NCBI RefSeq assembly: GCF_014698965.1
Contig: NZ_JACXAE010000076.1
Span: forward strand, 1 to 64,000
Reading direction: 5' to 3'
DNA length: 64,000 nucleotides
DNA from: Iningainema tapete BLCC-T55
GTDB lineage: Bacteria > Cyanobacteriota > Cyanobacteriia > Cyanobacteriales > Nostocaceae
A program made the position numbers and the translations under genes. Under the pieces are notes generated by a model that saw nothing but the letters and a program-made list of their open reading frames with translations, did not search any database and had not been told where the DNA came from. Positions 34,374 through 43,760 of the stretch are shown here, piece by piece (within the stretch, counting starts at the first letter, position 1; each line of letters starts with the position of its first letter).

Positions 34374-35573
34374 TTACTTACTTTCTCCGGTGTATGAAAC
34401 GCGGTAAATTACACCATTGGTATCATCGGTGAATAACAGCGCACCATCAGGTGCGATCGCTAAACCAACCGGTCTACCAAACTGTGCCGTTCCTTCTTCG
34501 TTTAAGAATCCAGTGATAAAGTCTTCAAACTCGACTGGTTTGCCATCTTGGTAACGCACCCGCACGACTTTGTATCCTGAAGGTGGTAAACGATTCCATG
34601 AACCGCGCATAGTGACAAAAGCATCATTCTGGTATTCTTGGGGAAACTGAGATCCCGTATAAAAAAGCAGTGCTAACGGTGCACTATGTGCTGTGTAGGT
34701 TAGTACTGGTGGTTCTGTATTGGCGCAATATTGCTCCTTGGTTGTGCCTCTTGGGTTTAGTTGGAAATACACATCCGGACGGCGATCAGCATAACAGAAG
34801 GGCCAACCATAATTTACGCCTTGACGAATCAGATTTAATTCTTCTGGTGGTTGCTCATTACCACGCCAGTCAGTACCGTGATCCATCCCCCACAATTCCC
34901 CTGTTTCGGGATGCCACGCAAAGCCAATGGTATTGCGTAAACCAGAGGCATAAATTGTCCGATTGCTACCGTCGGGTTGTGCCTGTAGCAGGGTGGCGCT
35001 TTCTGGGTTTGTATCATTGCAAGCGTTACAAGTGCTACCTACTGAAATATAGAGTAACCCATCAGGACCAAAGGCAAGGGTACGATTTGGGTGTTGCCCT
35101 GCATCAGGTAAGTTATCAATTAATAGTTGTGGTTCGCCTTCTATACCTTCAGTTGCTAAAGAAGCAACGTAAAGTTGTTTATCTGTGACAAAGTAGAGAC
35201 GATTCTCATGAATTGTGATGCCGTTAACGTATGGTAAACCTGATGCAACAGTATTGTAACCGTCGGCACGACCATCGCGATCGCGATCGTACAATGCCAA
35301 AACATCTTCTTGATCCCTACGTGTAACGTAGACAGTACCATCAGGAGCAACTGCCAAGTTCCGGGGATTGCCCAAGTTTTTGGCAAATACTTCAATCTGA
35401 AATCCTTCTGGTACTTTCAACTGTGACAAAAGTGATTCATCAAATTCTAGGCGCTCAGGTGTTGCTAAGTAGCCTTCAACTTGCTCTACCCTTTGTTGTT
35501 GCACTTGTTGTGCGCCTGCAGGGATGATGCTGAGCAGTAATGCACAACCGACGAGTAAGCTTGTTACTTTCAC
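34374..35573 (-). CDS. Exported PQQ-type sugar (sorbosone/glucose) dehydrogenase-like protein
   Basis: A 399-residue protein with a signal peptide ending near AGAQQ. The mature part is a six-bladed propeller of the soluble glucose/sorbosone dehydrogenase family: GFQIEVFAKNLGNPRNLAVA, VNGITIHENRLYFV, DAGQHPNRTLAFGPDGLLYI, SGLRNTIGFAWHPETGELW and FGRPVGLAIAPDGALLF. CNACND suggests a disulfide. It would oxidise sugars or aldehydes in the periplasm with PQQ, but PQQ synthesis genes are not seen here. Some family members act without PQQ. Confidence 0.85.
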   Translation of the reverse strand: MKVTSLLVGCALLLSIIPAGAQQVQQQRVEQVEGYLATPERLEFDESLLSQLKVPEGFQIEVFAKNLGNPRNLAVAPDGTVYVTRRDQEDVLALYDRDRDGRADGYNTVASGLPYVNGITIHENRLYFVTDKQLYVASLATEGIEGEPQLLIDNLPDAGQHPNRTLAFGPDGLLYISVGSTCNACNDTNPESATLLQAQPDGSNRTIYASGLRNTIGFAWHPETGELWGMDHGTDWRGNEQPPEELNLIRQGVNYGWPFCYADRRPDVYFQLNPRGTTKEQYCANTEPPVLTYTAHSAPLALLFYTGSQFPQEYQNDAFVTMRGSWNRLPPSGYKVVRVRYQDGKPVEFEDFITGFLNEEGTAQFGRPVGLAIAPDGALLFTDDTNGVIYRVSYTGESK

Positions 35574-35705
35574 GGTATTTTTCCTTTAAATTTTGGTAAA
35601 TGAATTACCGTGAAACAGCTTAAAATTTTGTATATAAAACTACATCCTTCTGATGGAATAAGTAATATTACTTTCTGTGTTTATATATACCTTTAAAAAA
35701 ATAAA

Positions 35706-36530
35706 TTAATGAGCGAGGCGATCGCTCATCCCAAATATTCGGCGAAAAATTGGCTTCATCAAGCCGGGAAATAAGTGAAAAGCTGATGACCAAAAATTTG
35801 CTGTACCAACGACTACATTGGCTTTTTTATATTTGACTCCGCGCCAAATTGCTTTTGCTACATCCTCTGGTTTTTCTAATAAGGGACTGTTGAATGCTGT
35901 GTTTATTAACTGATAACGAGCTTGTTTTGTCTCCTCACTTTTACCGCGAAAGATTGCTCTTTCCATCAAACGAGTCCGAATGAAACTGGGATAAATGCCA
36001 CAAACATGGATGCCTTTTGGGGATAATTCTGCATGTAGCGATTTGGTTAATCCAGTGATAGCATACTTACTTGTTGTGTATGGTACTTGATATGGAATTG
36101 GATCAAGACCACCGATAGAACTCACGTTGACGATTGTGCCAGTTTTGCGCTCTAAAAAATGGGGTAAAAGTGCATGAATGGTGTGAATATAACCCCACAG
36201 GTTTGTATTAATTATTTGTTGCCAATCATTGAGCGAACTTTCGTCCACAGGTCCCATATAATAAATACCTGCATCATTAATCAATACATCTACATGACCG
36301 AAATGAGCAAGTGCTTTTTCCACAAGATTGTTCACCTGTTCGTAATCTCTTACATCTGTGGAAATGGCAAGTGCTTGTCTACCGAGCGATCGCACCTCTG
36401 CTGCTGTAGTTTCTAAGCGCTCTAGTTGACGAGCTGCCAACACAATATCATACCCTTGACGGGCAAATTGGAGTGCTGTTGCTTTACCAATACCTTGAGT
36501 TGCCCCAGTGATGATTACTGTGTTAGCCAT
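35706..36530 (-). CDS. Short-chain dehydrogenase/reductase
   Basis: A 274-residue SDR with ITGATQGIG near residue 8, a NAG motif (INDAGIYYMG; the usual Asn is Asp here), the catalytic Ser in VSSIGG and YTTSK. The C-terminal 50 residues (hydrophobic and basic) recall classical SDR lipid or ketone reductases near membranes. It is a single gene with the stop near 35706. The substrate is unknown. Confidence 0.85.
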   Translation of the reverse strand: MANTVIITGATQGIGKATALQFARQGYDIVLAARQLERLETTAAEVRSLGRQALAISTDVRDYEQVNNLVEKALAHFGHVDVLINDAGIYYMGPVDESSLNDWQQIINTNLWGYIHTIHALLPHFLERKTGTIVNVSSIGGLDPIPYQVPYTTSKYAITGLTKSLHAELSPKGIHVCGIYPSFIRTRLMERAIFRGKSEETKQARYQLINTAFNSPLLEKPEDVAKAIWRGVKYKKANVVVGTANFWSSAFHLFPGLMKPIFRRIFGMSDRLAH

Positions 36531-36590
36531 ACTAGATTGTTTTTGATCATAGGTGTCTTGTCCCAGTTTGCTACAGAAAACTTGAGAAAC

Positions 36591-36610
36591 CTTCTAACAA
36601 AAGTTAGAAG
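36591..36610. terminator. Small hairpin between the CAP and SDR genes
   Basis: CTTCTAAC (36591-36598) and GTTAGAAG (36603-36610) form a perfect 8-bp stem with an AAAA loop. It lies upstream of the SDR start and just downstream of the CAP gene stop, in minus-strand order, so it may end the CAP transcript or act as a leader hairpin. Confidence 0.55.
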
Positions 36611-36628
36611 TTGTGACACAAACACTCT

Positions 36629-37183
36629 TTAGCGACGCAAAAATAACTGAGTAATGTAGTAAGTGTTACCAGTCCGCCAGACGCCTACGCCTGTTTCTTT
36701 CCAACCGGGGCGTAAAATGTTCTCGCGGTGTCCTTTGCTTTTCATCCAACCCTCAACTGCTGCAGGTACAGGTTGAGGAATATTTGTACTGGTGAACAGA
36801 TTTTCACCCACTACCCAGTAAGAGATTCCCCCAGCACGTACTCTCTGGGGAAGAGTACTGCCATCTGCTCCGGTATGACTGAAGAAGTTTTTTTCTGCCA
36901 TCTGCCTACTGTAATTACGGGCAACCCGTGCTAGTTTTTCATTATTTTGCAAGGTTGTTAACCCGTTTTGCTGACGTACTTGGTTGATGCGTTGTCGAAC
37001 TGCTGCCTCAATGTTATTAGTTGTACTTGTTTGGCGTGGTATTGGTTTTGGGGTTTGTGTTGATGGGATTTCGACTCTGGGTAGTGGTGGCAAATATTCA
37101 ATTACCTGCTCACATCCCGTGGTTAAAAGTGCGAGTGCCACCCCAAAAGCCCAAAACATTGGGGATAATAGGCGGTGTTTCAT
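36629..37183 (-). CDS. CAP/SCP-domain lipoprotein
   Basis: The ATG at 37183 gives a 184-residue protein with a lipoprotein signal: basic start, hydrophobic run and lipobox LLTTGC. After a Pro/Thr-rich linker the CAP (SCP/Tpx-1) domain has NGLTTLQNNEKLARVARNYS, NFFSHTGADGSTLPQRV, VVGENLF and RPGWKETGVGVW. Bacterial members are surface or periplasmic proteins of uncertain role, often with His and Glu that bind metal (H in FSHTG, E in VVGEN). It is probably anchored by lipid to a membrane facing the periplasm. Confidence 0.85.
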   Translation of the reverse strand: MKHRLLSPMFWAFGVALALLTTGCEQVIEYLPPLPRVEIPSTQTPKPIPRQTSTTNNIEAAVRQRINQVRQQNGLTTLQNNEKLARVARNYSRQMAEKNFFSHTGADGSTLPQRVRAGGISYWVVGENLFTSTNIPQPVPAAVEGWMKSKGHRENILRPGWKETGVGVWRTGNTYYITQLFLRR

Positions 37184-37278
37184 AATTAATGCTCTCCATC
37201 CTATATATTGTAGTGTGAGCAATATGACAAAAAAATGACATGAAGATGAAGTGGTGGGGATGTGGAGAAGTTTTAAGT

Positions 37279-39306
37279 TTAGAAGGGAAAGTGAATGACA
37301 ATAATAGAGGTATGTCTGTGAGTGCGTGCGATCGCCTTTGGTGCAATTCCTAATGCTGACAAATGAAATTCGGGATTAGTACCAGCAATTAATATTAATA
37401 AATCATCAGGTTCGAGCATTTTTGATACTTGGCTCACAAAGTTACCCTGCAACTGCACAATCGGAATATCTAATTGCCAATCATCTATTTTTGTCTTTGG
37501 ATTACGTCGCGATCGTGCCGTAACTTGTAAAATTTGCAATGTACCTTTCAGTTCGACAGCAATAGTTTGTGCTAGCGTTACTACTTGCTCAAATATAGGA
37601 GATGTACTTTTAATTTCAGGAATTGCTAAAAATACTCGTTTTGTATTTTTTATGGAATGAGGAAATCGAGCAATTAGCAGCGGCACAGTTGTGCGACGTA
37701 CCACATAGTCAAGCACACCACCAAACAAATTTTCACGGGTAGTAGAATACCCTTTCCAACCACAAATAATCAGACTAGCATCACGTTCTTGAGCAGAGCG
37801 CACAATTCCTTTCCCAATTGAATCATCCACCCGCCCAATTGGTTCAACGGAAGTAACAGCACCATGAGCTATTGTTTCTGCCGTGGCTAATAATTGATTT
37901 TGCCGTATTTTTGCTTCCGCTAAATTCGCTTCCTGACTCTCAGGAATAACGTGCAGTGGTAGTAGAGTTCCTTCTGTCGCTTTAGCTAAAATTAAAGCAA
38001 GTTGCAGTAAGTTATCTTCAGTATTTGGGTTAGCTACTGGTACTATAACACGAGCGCCTAAAAGCTTTTTTTCCTGACTAACAGAACTTGCTACCTCTGC
38101 TTTGATACTTTTTCCCCAACGAGCGGTAATCCAAGGTGAAGCAATGCAGGTAACTAGAATCATTGCAATAATACCATTAACGGTTGGTTGATCTACTATT
38201 CTAATTTGGTAAGCAACTGTAATCGCTGCTAGTGTTGATGCAGCTTGAGCAACGGAAAGACCAAACATTACCATAATACTGTTCCAGTCAAAACCAGATA
38301 CTTTACCGCTTACCCAGGCAGGAAGAAACTTGGCGATGATTGATACAAAAATCATTACTGCTGCCACTAGTAAAGATCGAGGTTCACTCACTAAAATTTT
38401 TGGGTTAATCAGCATCCCAACTGAAATCAGAAAAAATGGTACGAATAAAGTATTACCAATAAACTGAATTCTATTCATTAATGGGCTAAGTTGCGGTATT
38501 AACTGAGTAATAGCAATTCCTGCTAAAAATGCTCCAATTATCGGCTCAATTTCAATTATTTCTGCTACATACGAAACAACAAATAAAGTTGCTAATACAA
38601 ACGTAAATTCTGCTCCTTCATCATGCCCAAAACGCCGAAAGAACCATCGACCAATTCTTGGAACTCCCCATAAAGTAGCCCATGTATAAATTATCAAAGA
38701 TGGAATGAGAAACAACCAAAAACTAAAGGAGAGAGTACCTTGATGAGCCTTGACAACAACAGCCAAAACCAGTAGTGCTAAGACATTAGTAATTAAAGTA
38801 CCGCCCAAAGTAGTGGTTACAGTCTGAGTTCGCATAATTCCCAATTTACTAGCAATTGGCAAAGCTAAAAGTGTATGGGAAGCGAAACAAGAAGCTACTA
38901 AAATTGATGCTAAAAAATTGTATCCCAATAGGAGCATAGCAACTGTACCAAGCAGCATGGGAATAGCAAAAGTAGCTAAACCAAAAATCACTGCTTTGTC
39001 GGCGTTGTATTTTAAATCATCCAAGCTGGTTTCTAATCCAGCCATAAACATCAGAAATAGTAATCCTACTGTACCTAAGAGAATAATTGTGCTATCTCTT
39101 TCCAATATCCCTAATCCATTAGGTCCGACAACGACTCCGGCTAAGATTAAGCCAACAATTCCTGGTAGTTTCACCCGCTCAAATAACAGCGGTGCAACCA
39201 GCATAATTGCCATAATTATCAGAAAAACTGGTACTGGATCGGTGATCGGACCAGATAGTACTGAGGGAGTTAACAATTCCTTAAATGAGCGCACCCAGCT
39301 TTCCAT
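37279..39306 (-). CDS. CPA2-type cation/proton antiporter with C-terminal USP domain
   Basis: A 675-residue protein. Residues 25-410 have 12-13 hydrophobic segments with KLPGIVGLILAGVVVGPNGLG, GLLFLMFMAGLETSLDDL and EIEPIIGAFLAGIAI, as in monovalent cation:proton antiporters. The C-terminal 240 residues are soluble with GARVIVPVANPNTEDNLLQL and an ASLIICGWKGYSTTRENLFG loop, as in universal stress proteins, which may bind nucleotide and regulate transport. It exchanges Na+ or K+ for protons. The gene stands alone with a 426-bp region upstream. Confidence 0.9.
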   Translation of the reverse strand: MESWVRSFKELLTPSVLSGPITDPVPVFLIIMAIMLVAPLLFERVKLPGIVGLILAGVVVGPNGLGILERDSTIILLGTVGLLFLMFMAGLETSLDDLKYNADKAVIFGLATFAIPMLLGTVAMLLLGYNFLASILVASCFASHTLLALPIASKLGIMRTQTVTTTLGGTLITNVLALLVLAVVVKAHQGTLSFSFWLFLIPSLIIYTWATLWGVPRIGRWFFRRFGHDEGAEFTFVLATLFVVSYVAEIIEIEPIIGAFLAGIAITQLIPQLSPLMNRIQFIGNTLFVPFFLISVGMLINPKILVSEPRSLLVAAVMIFVSIIAKFLPAWVSGKVSGFDWNSIMVMFGLSVAQAASTLAAITVAYQIRIVDQPTVNGIIAMILVTCIASPWITARWGKSIKAEVASSVSQEKKLLGARVIVPVANPNTEDNLLQLALILAKATEGTLLPLHVIPESQEANLAEAKIRQNQLLATAETIAHGAVTSVEPIGRVDDSIGKGIVRSAQERDASLIICGWKGYSTTRENLFGGVLDYVVRRTTVPLLIARFPHSIKNTKRVFLAIPEIKSTSPIFEQVVTLAQTIAVELKGTLQILQVTARSRRNPKTKIDDWQLDIPIVQLQGNFVSQVSKMLEPDDLLILIAGTNPEFHLSALGIAPKAIARTHRHTSIIVIHFPF

Positions 39307-39732
39307 GCAATACCAAAATATTTTATATTAGTAATCATACATTTATATTGAATCGTAAGTTTTTTTCTATCTATATTAGGTTAGATAACAAGAAAAATAT
39401 CAGATGCACAGTAAATGATCCCAACTTTATATAAGAAGTCGAAAGTAAATATGATCGAAAAGTAACAGCATTGCTGACACACCGCTAGCAATCAAACATG
39501 AATAGTTAGTTATTTAGATATACTTTGTTGATTTAGCTATAATATATCCGGCTAATTAACCTGACAAAAACCCTCTATCCAGGAGCTTTTTCCAAATTAG
39601 AGGATCTGTATTGAATATATCCGTTTTAACCATTACTGTGGGGGGATGTGTTATTTATAGTATGTCAATAAAATTCGGGAAATGGTTATAATAGTCCGCT
39701 ACCTATACAGCCAAACCATGAGCTGATAGTTT
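39307..39732 (+). promoter_or_regulatory. Long intergenic region with a promoter for the MscS-type gene
   Basis: TATAAT at 39687-39692 with GTCAAT at 39664-39669 (17-bp spacing) makes a plausible sigma-70-type promoter 40 bp before the gene at 39733. The rest is AT-rich with no recognisable gene or long repeat. Confidence 0.5.
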
Positions 39733-41394
39733 ATGAGTCGTCATCGCTGCTTGCGGAGAAATTCCACTATCCTTGCCATTGCTTTGATGGTTATCCAGGG
39801 ATGTTTTCTCACTTTAATACCGGTGCAAGCCCAACAAAAACAAGTAAATGCTCCCATCATATTGGATGGCTACAAGCTATTTGAAGTTAGTCAATCTGGG
39901 CAATTCAGTGCTGAAGATCGCGCCGATGATGCTAACTTGATTTTAAAACAGGTAGTCCGCTCCACTAAGCCGGTGAAGGTGGAGATTGTCAAAAGCAATC
40001 AATTACCTGTGATTCGGGTAAATGGTCGTCACTTGCTGAGTGTGACGCAACAAGACACTCCCACAGGAAGAACAGAACAGGAACAGGCTGAAATCTGGGC
40101 GCAACAGATTGCGGAAGCACTTCAACAAGGTCAAGAACAGAGAAAGTTAAGTTATGTGTGGAGAGCTATACTGTTCGCAGTCTTGTCTGGGTTAGGTGCT
40201 TACGCTCTCCATCGACTTTCCGGTTGGATTTGGCGTTACTGGCTACGACAGTTGGTGCCAAGAGCCGCAAGCGATCCCGACACGGGAGCGCAACCAAAAT
40301 CAATAGAATTATTTCTGCTGTTGACTCTAACTGTAGTGCGTGCTGGAATATGGTTAGGGACGACTATTTATATTACTAACTTATTTCCTTTGACACGGTA
40401 TTGGAGTCAGCAAATTACCAGTATTCTCTGGTTGAGCCTGACATCACCTGCGATTTCTTTAGGGAAAAGTTCTTATTCAGTCATAAATTTAATTATCCTG
40501 TTTTGCTTATTTTTTGGAGTGGTAGCTATTGCTGGAGCAGTCACAAATCTGTTGCGATCGCGAGTACTGCGCATCACTCGTGTTAGCCGAGGCGTTCAAG
40601 AATCGATTGCGCTGATTTTCAACTATAGCCTAATCTTTATTGGTGCATTTGTTTTACTGCAAATTTGGGGTTTGGATATCAGTTCCTTAGCAATAGTAGC
40701 CAGTGTTTTGGGTGTGGCGATTGGATTTGGTTTCCAGGGTATTGCTAAAGAGTTTATTAGTGGCTTAGTTATCACCTTCGAGCGAGCGATTGAAGTCGGG
40801 GATTTTATCGAAATTGGCAAGTTTATGGGAACAGTGGAGCGATTAAATGCTCGCAGTACTCAGATCCGTACTTTAGATGATACATCAGTGATTGTGCCAA
40901 ATTCTCATCTGTTAGAAAATGAAGTGGTGAATTGGAACCATCAGAGCCTCGTTTCTCGGTTAGTACTACCTGTACGTGTAGCTTATGGCTCGACATTAAG
41001 TAATGTGCGTTCTGCGCTGCTTGAAGCTGCTAAGGATAATCCTAATGTATTAAAAAAACCAGCGCCTAACGTCTTTTTTAAAGGATTTGGAGAAGATTTT
41101 TTGGATTTTCAGTTATTAGTTTGGATTTCTCAACCGCAGAAACAATTTCAAATTAGGAGCGATTTGTACTTTCGCATTGAGGAAATGATGCGGCTTCATC
41201 AGGTTCATATTCCCTTTCCCCAACGCTCTGTGCATGTGCAATCGGGAAATCTACCCCTGCAGCTTTCACCAGAGTTAGAAGAGTCTTTGTCTCACCTTTC
41301 TCAAGGGTTGACAGCTTGGTTGAATCAAACACAGAGTGAGAAATTCAATGGTTCAACTAATTCATCCACAAAAAACCAACCTGATGAGCGGTAA
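39733..41394 (+). CDS. MscS-family mechanosensitive channel with signal peptide
   Basis: A 553-residue protein with an N-terminal signal peptide (cleavage near VQAQQ) and a periplasmic domain of about 110 residues, then several hydrophobic segments. The pore and beta domain are seen in IVASVLGVAIGFGFQGIAKE, FERAIEVGDFIEIG and RSTQIRTLDDTSVIVPNSHL. MscS channels open under membrane tension and release solutes. This is the larger form with an extra periplasmic domain, common in cyanobacteria. The C-terminus adds a Gln/Ser-rich tail. Confidence 0.9.
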   Translation: MSRHRCLRRNSTILAIALMVIQGCFLTLIPVQAQQKQVNAPIILDGYKLFEVSQSGQFSAEDRADDANLILKQVVRSTKPVKVEIVKSNQLPVIRVNGRHLLSVTQQDTPTGRTEQEQAEIWAQQIAEALQQGQEQRKLSYVWRAILFAVLSGLGAYALHRLSGWIWRYWLRQLVPRAASDPDTGAQPKSIELFLLLTLTVVRAGIWLGTTIYITNLFPLTRYWSQQITSILWLSLTSPAISLGKSSYSVINLIILFCLFFGVVAIAGAVTNLLRSRVLRITRVSRGVQESIALIFNYSLIFIGAFVLLQIWGLDISSLAIVASVLGVAIGFGFQGIAKEFISGLVITFERAIEVGDFIEIGKFMGTVERLNARSTQIRTLDDTSVIVPNSHLLENEVVNWNHQSLVSRLVLPVRVAYGSTLSNVRSALLEAAKDNPNVLKKPAPNVFFKGFGEDFLDFQLLVWISQPQKQFQIRSDLYFRIEEMMRLHQVHIPFPQRSVHVQSGNLPLQLSPELEESLSHLSQGLTAWLNQTQSEKFNGSTNSSTKNQPDER

Positions 41395-41654
41395 TACCAT
41401 CTGTTTTTACAACCCTCTTAAAAAACAACATCTAATGTTGTAGAGACGCGCTTTTTGAATGCCTTCACGAATGAATTTAATTTTGTCCAACTACTTACAG
41501 TAATCGCTCTTGACATTTAAGCAAATGCTTATCTATAATCAAAACAGTTAAGTATTCACTTAAATATTTTGGTCAACCTCATGATAACATTTTTGTTTTG
41601 TCAAGCTAAACGATCATCTCGCCCCTAAGAAAGCAATGCACAATCCAATATCTT

Positions 41655-41987
41655 ATGAGTAGACTTGCAGCTAGTGCTGATGTGTTTGCAGCGATCGCCG
41701 ATCCAACTAGACGAGCGATATTGGATCGGTTGCGTACTGGTGAGCAACCAGTCAAACAGTTAGCCGAGCCTTTTGCCATGAGCTTGCCAGCGATTTCTCA
41801 GCACTTGCAGGTTTTGTGTGAAGCTGGCTTAGTAAAAATACGCAAATCAGGACGACAACGCCTGTATAGTTTAAATCCAGAACCACTCAAGCTGGTATCT
41901 GATTGGATTGGCGATTACGAGCAATTCTGGCAAGAAAAACTGGAAGCCCTGGGCAACTATTTGGAGGATTCATGCTCGGAAACTTAA
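41655..41987 (+). CDS. ArsR-type transcriptional regulator
   Basis: A 110-residue winged-helix protein: IADPTRRAILDRLRTGEQPV, LAEPFAMSLPAISQHLQVL and VKIRKSGRQRLYSLNPEPLK. No Cys metal site is seen, as in the SRPBCC-linked subgroup whose members control the adjacent AHSA1 gene. It overlaps the SRPBCC gene by 16 bp. It is likely to repress this three-gene operon. Confidence 0.9.
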   Translation: MSRLAASADVFAAIADPTRRAILDRLRTGEQPVKQLAEPFAMSLPAISQHLQVLCEAGLVKIRKSGRQRLYSLNPEPLKLVSDWIGDYEQFWQEKLEALGNYLEDSCSET

Positions 41988-42520
41988 AGATAGAAACTTT
42001 TTACCCTCATCCACCCCAAAGAATTTGGCAAGTATTGACAAATAGCCGCACTCTTGCTGCATGGCTGATGGAAAATGACTTTGAGCCGCGTCTGGGACAT
42101 AAATTTCAATTTCAACATACAACACTACCAGGATTGGATGTTCGTATTGATTGCGAAGTAATTGAAATAGATGCGCCAAAACGGCTTTCTTATACTTGGC
42201 AAGACAAATTTATGTGCCAGCCTTCTATTGTTACTTGGACGCTAGAAGCTGTTGATAATGGTACTAAACTACAGTTATTGCATCAGGCTGTAAAGACGTT
42301 ACATGTAACGTCTCTACATAAATCAATGCGCTATGCTCAACCGTGGCAAAATCAATTCGTCCAAACACCAACAGCAGTAACTCAAACGCCTCTTTTACAA
42401 TCAATGCCTGTTGGGAGGTATGAGGCTTTGGATAGTGTAATTCTCAACTCTTTTCTCAATGGTGGTTGGGATTACAAGTTGAATGAAAGAATGCCACAAA
42501 TTTTGATACTAATACAATGA
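41972..42520 (+). CDS. SRPBCC (AHSA1-like) protein with palindrome insertion
   Basis: The ATG at 41972 has a GGAGG Shine-Dalgarno and gives 182 residues. The N-terminus (IETFYPHPPQRIWQVLTNSR) and the end (SVILNSFLNGGWDYKLNERM) are typical of the START-like AHSA1 family, a hydrophobic ligand cavity often paired with ArsR. The middle has an extra stretch of about 40 residues, which begins in the 30-bp palindrome at 42289-42318. The gene seems to have accepted a mobile palindrome in frame. Its stop overlaps the ClpP-like start. Confidence 0.8.
   Translation: MLGNLKIETFYPHPPQRIWQVLTNSRTLAAWLMENDFEPRLGHKFQFQHTTLPGLDVRIDCEVIEIDAPKRLSYTWQDKFMCQPSIVTWTLEAVDNGTKLQLLHQAVKTLHVTSLHKSMRYAQPWQNQFVQTPTAVTQTPLLQSMPVGRYEALDSVILNSFLNGGWDYKLNERMPQILILIQ
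42289..42318. repeat. Palindromic GTAGAGACGTT element inside a coding region
   Basis: A 30-bp palindrome with one mismatch: TGTAAAGACGTTAC is followed by ATGTAACGTC and TCTACA. It lies in the SRPBCC gene in frame and codes for KTLHVTSLH. It is one of four related elements in the window. Confidence 0.85.
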
Positions 42521-43125
42521 ACTTACAACATCAAAGCAACTTACCGTTTGTGATTCAAGCATCAGATAAAGGAGAACGCACATTTGATATATATTCGCGC
42601 TTACTTGTAGAGCGAATTATATTTTTGAGAGGTGAACTGACAGATGAAACAGCTAACTTAATTGTTGCACAAATGCTGTATCTTGATGCTGAAGCTCCAG
42701 AAAAAGATATCACTTTGTACATTAACTGTTCTGGAGGAGAAGTAATGGCAGCTATGGCTATATACGATGCCATAAATCAAATTCGTTCAGAAGTATGTAC
42801 AGTCTGTATTGGTAATGCAGTTGCAATCGGCGCATTATTGCTTTCTTCAGGTACTAGGGGTAAAAGATACGCTTTGCCCAATGCTCGAATTACCATCCGT
42901 CAACCTTCAGGAGGCACTCAAGGAAAAGCTAGTGATATAGAGGTAGCAGCTAGAGAGATTCTGTATCTTAGAGAATCAATAAACAGAATACTCGCTATCA
43001 ACACTGGTCAATCAAAAGAGCGAATTGAACGTGACTCAGAACGAGACTTTTTTATGAGTGCCGAAGAAGCTCAAGCCTACGGCTTAATTGACAGTATCAT
43101 CAAAAGAACACCTACACCTATTTAA
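42517..43125 (+). CDS. ClpP-like protein without catalytic Ser and His
   Basis: A 202-residue protein of ClpP length and fold: FDIYSRLLVERIIFLRGELT, YINCSGGEVMAAMAIYDA and ASDIEVAAREILYLRESINR. The position of the nucleophile (AASMG in active ClpP) reads AVAIG, so A103 replaces Ser. The His position (MIHQP) reads TIRQP, so R128 replaces His. The third member, Asp in IERDSERD, is kept. It is not the standard cyanobacterial ClpR as I recall it. It may act as a structural subunit of a Clp ring. Its ATG overlaps the SRPBCC stop. Confidence 0.85.
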   Translation: MNLQHQSNLPFVIQASDKGERTFDIYSRLLVERIIFLRGELTDETANLIVAQMLYLDAEAPEKDITLYINCSGGEVMAAMAIYDAINQIRSEVCTVCIGNAVAIGALLLSSGTRGKRYALPNARITIRQPSGGTQGKASDIEVAAREILYLRESINRILAINTGQSKERIERDSERDFFMSAEEAQAYGLIDSIIKRTPTPI

Positions 43126-43154
43126 TCCTCAACCAGCCGCTCCCCAAGATCCCC

Positions 43155-43191
43155 AAGATCCCCGACAAATAAATGCGTTGTCAGGGATCTT
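43155..43191 (+). terminator. Hairpin after the ClpP-like gene
   Basis: AAGATCCCCGACAA (43155-43168) pairs with TTGTCAGGGATCTT (43178-43191) with one bulge. It lies 29 bp after the operon stop. No T-run follows, so it may be a dispersed repeat that serves as a terminator. The GATCCCC word is repeated just before it. Confidence 0.65.
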
Positions 43192-43367
43192 ACTGTCATA
43201 TAATCACAAAGTTTACTAAATTTTTAATTTTACTCTAATTTTTTTTAAGTATTGTTACTGAAGTTATTTGTCATTAAAAATACGAAAATAGCAGTGGTTT
43301 TATACCATATTGTTTGGTACATGCCAAGTTATTTCATACCGTTACGTAATTATAACTTTAGTAAAAA

Positions 43368-43586
43368 ATGAATAATTGTCCAACTTGTGATACCGTGCTT
43401 CTACGACATGTACGTGAGACAGGAGTCTACTGGTTCTGCCGCTCCTGTTGGCAAGAAATGCCTGTACTAAGTTGTAAAAAAAGCAATTTCTTACCAGAGG
43501 ATCTCACAGGGGAATTACCTAAAGGACTTTCTCGGCAACACAAAACTCATCTCACTGTTTCTTTGAGTAGAGCGAAAAGTAGCTAG
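43368..43586 (+). CDS. Small zinc-ribbon protein
   Basis: A 72-residue protein with CPTC at residues 4-7 and CRSC at 24-27 around a short beta segment (GVYWFCRSCWQEMP). This CxxC pair should bind one zinc ion. Small proteins with a conserved CRSCWQEMP-type motif occur in many cyanobacteria, as I recall. The C-terminal 45 residues are polar. Role unknown, possibly nucleic-acid or protein binding. Confidence 0.7.
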   Translation: MNNCPTCDTVLLRHVRETGVYWFCRSCWQEMPVLSCKKSNFLPEDLTGELPKGLSRQHKTHLTVSLSRAKSS

Positions 43587-43760
43587 GCAGTAATATTCTT
43601 CACGTATATTTAAGTGAACTTTATAAACATCAGAAGCCTACTTTCTCCGCAACAAAATTGCTAGAGCTTGTGGTGTAAAAAATGCGCTGGGAATTCCGAT
43701 GATGGATAGAGGTGAAGTTTGGGCGGTTCTTACCTTTTTTAAAACTGTTTAAAAAAACTT

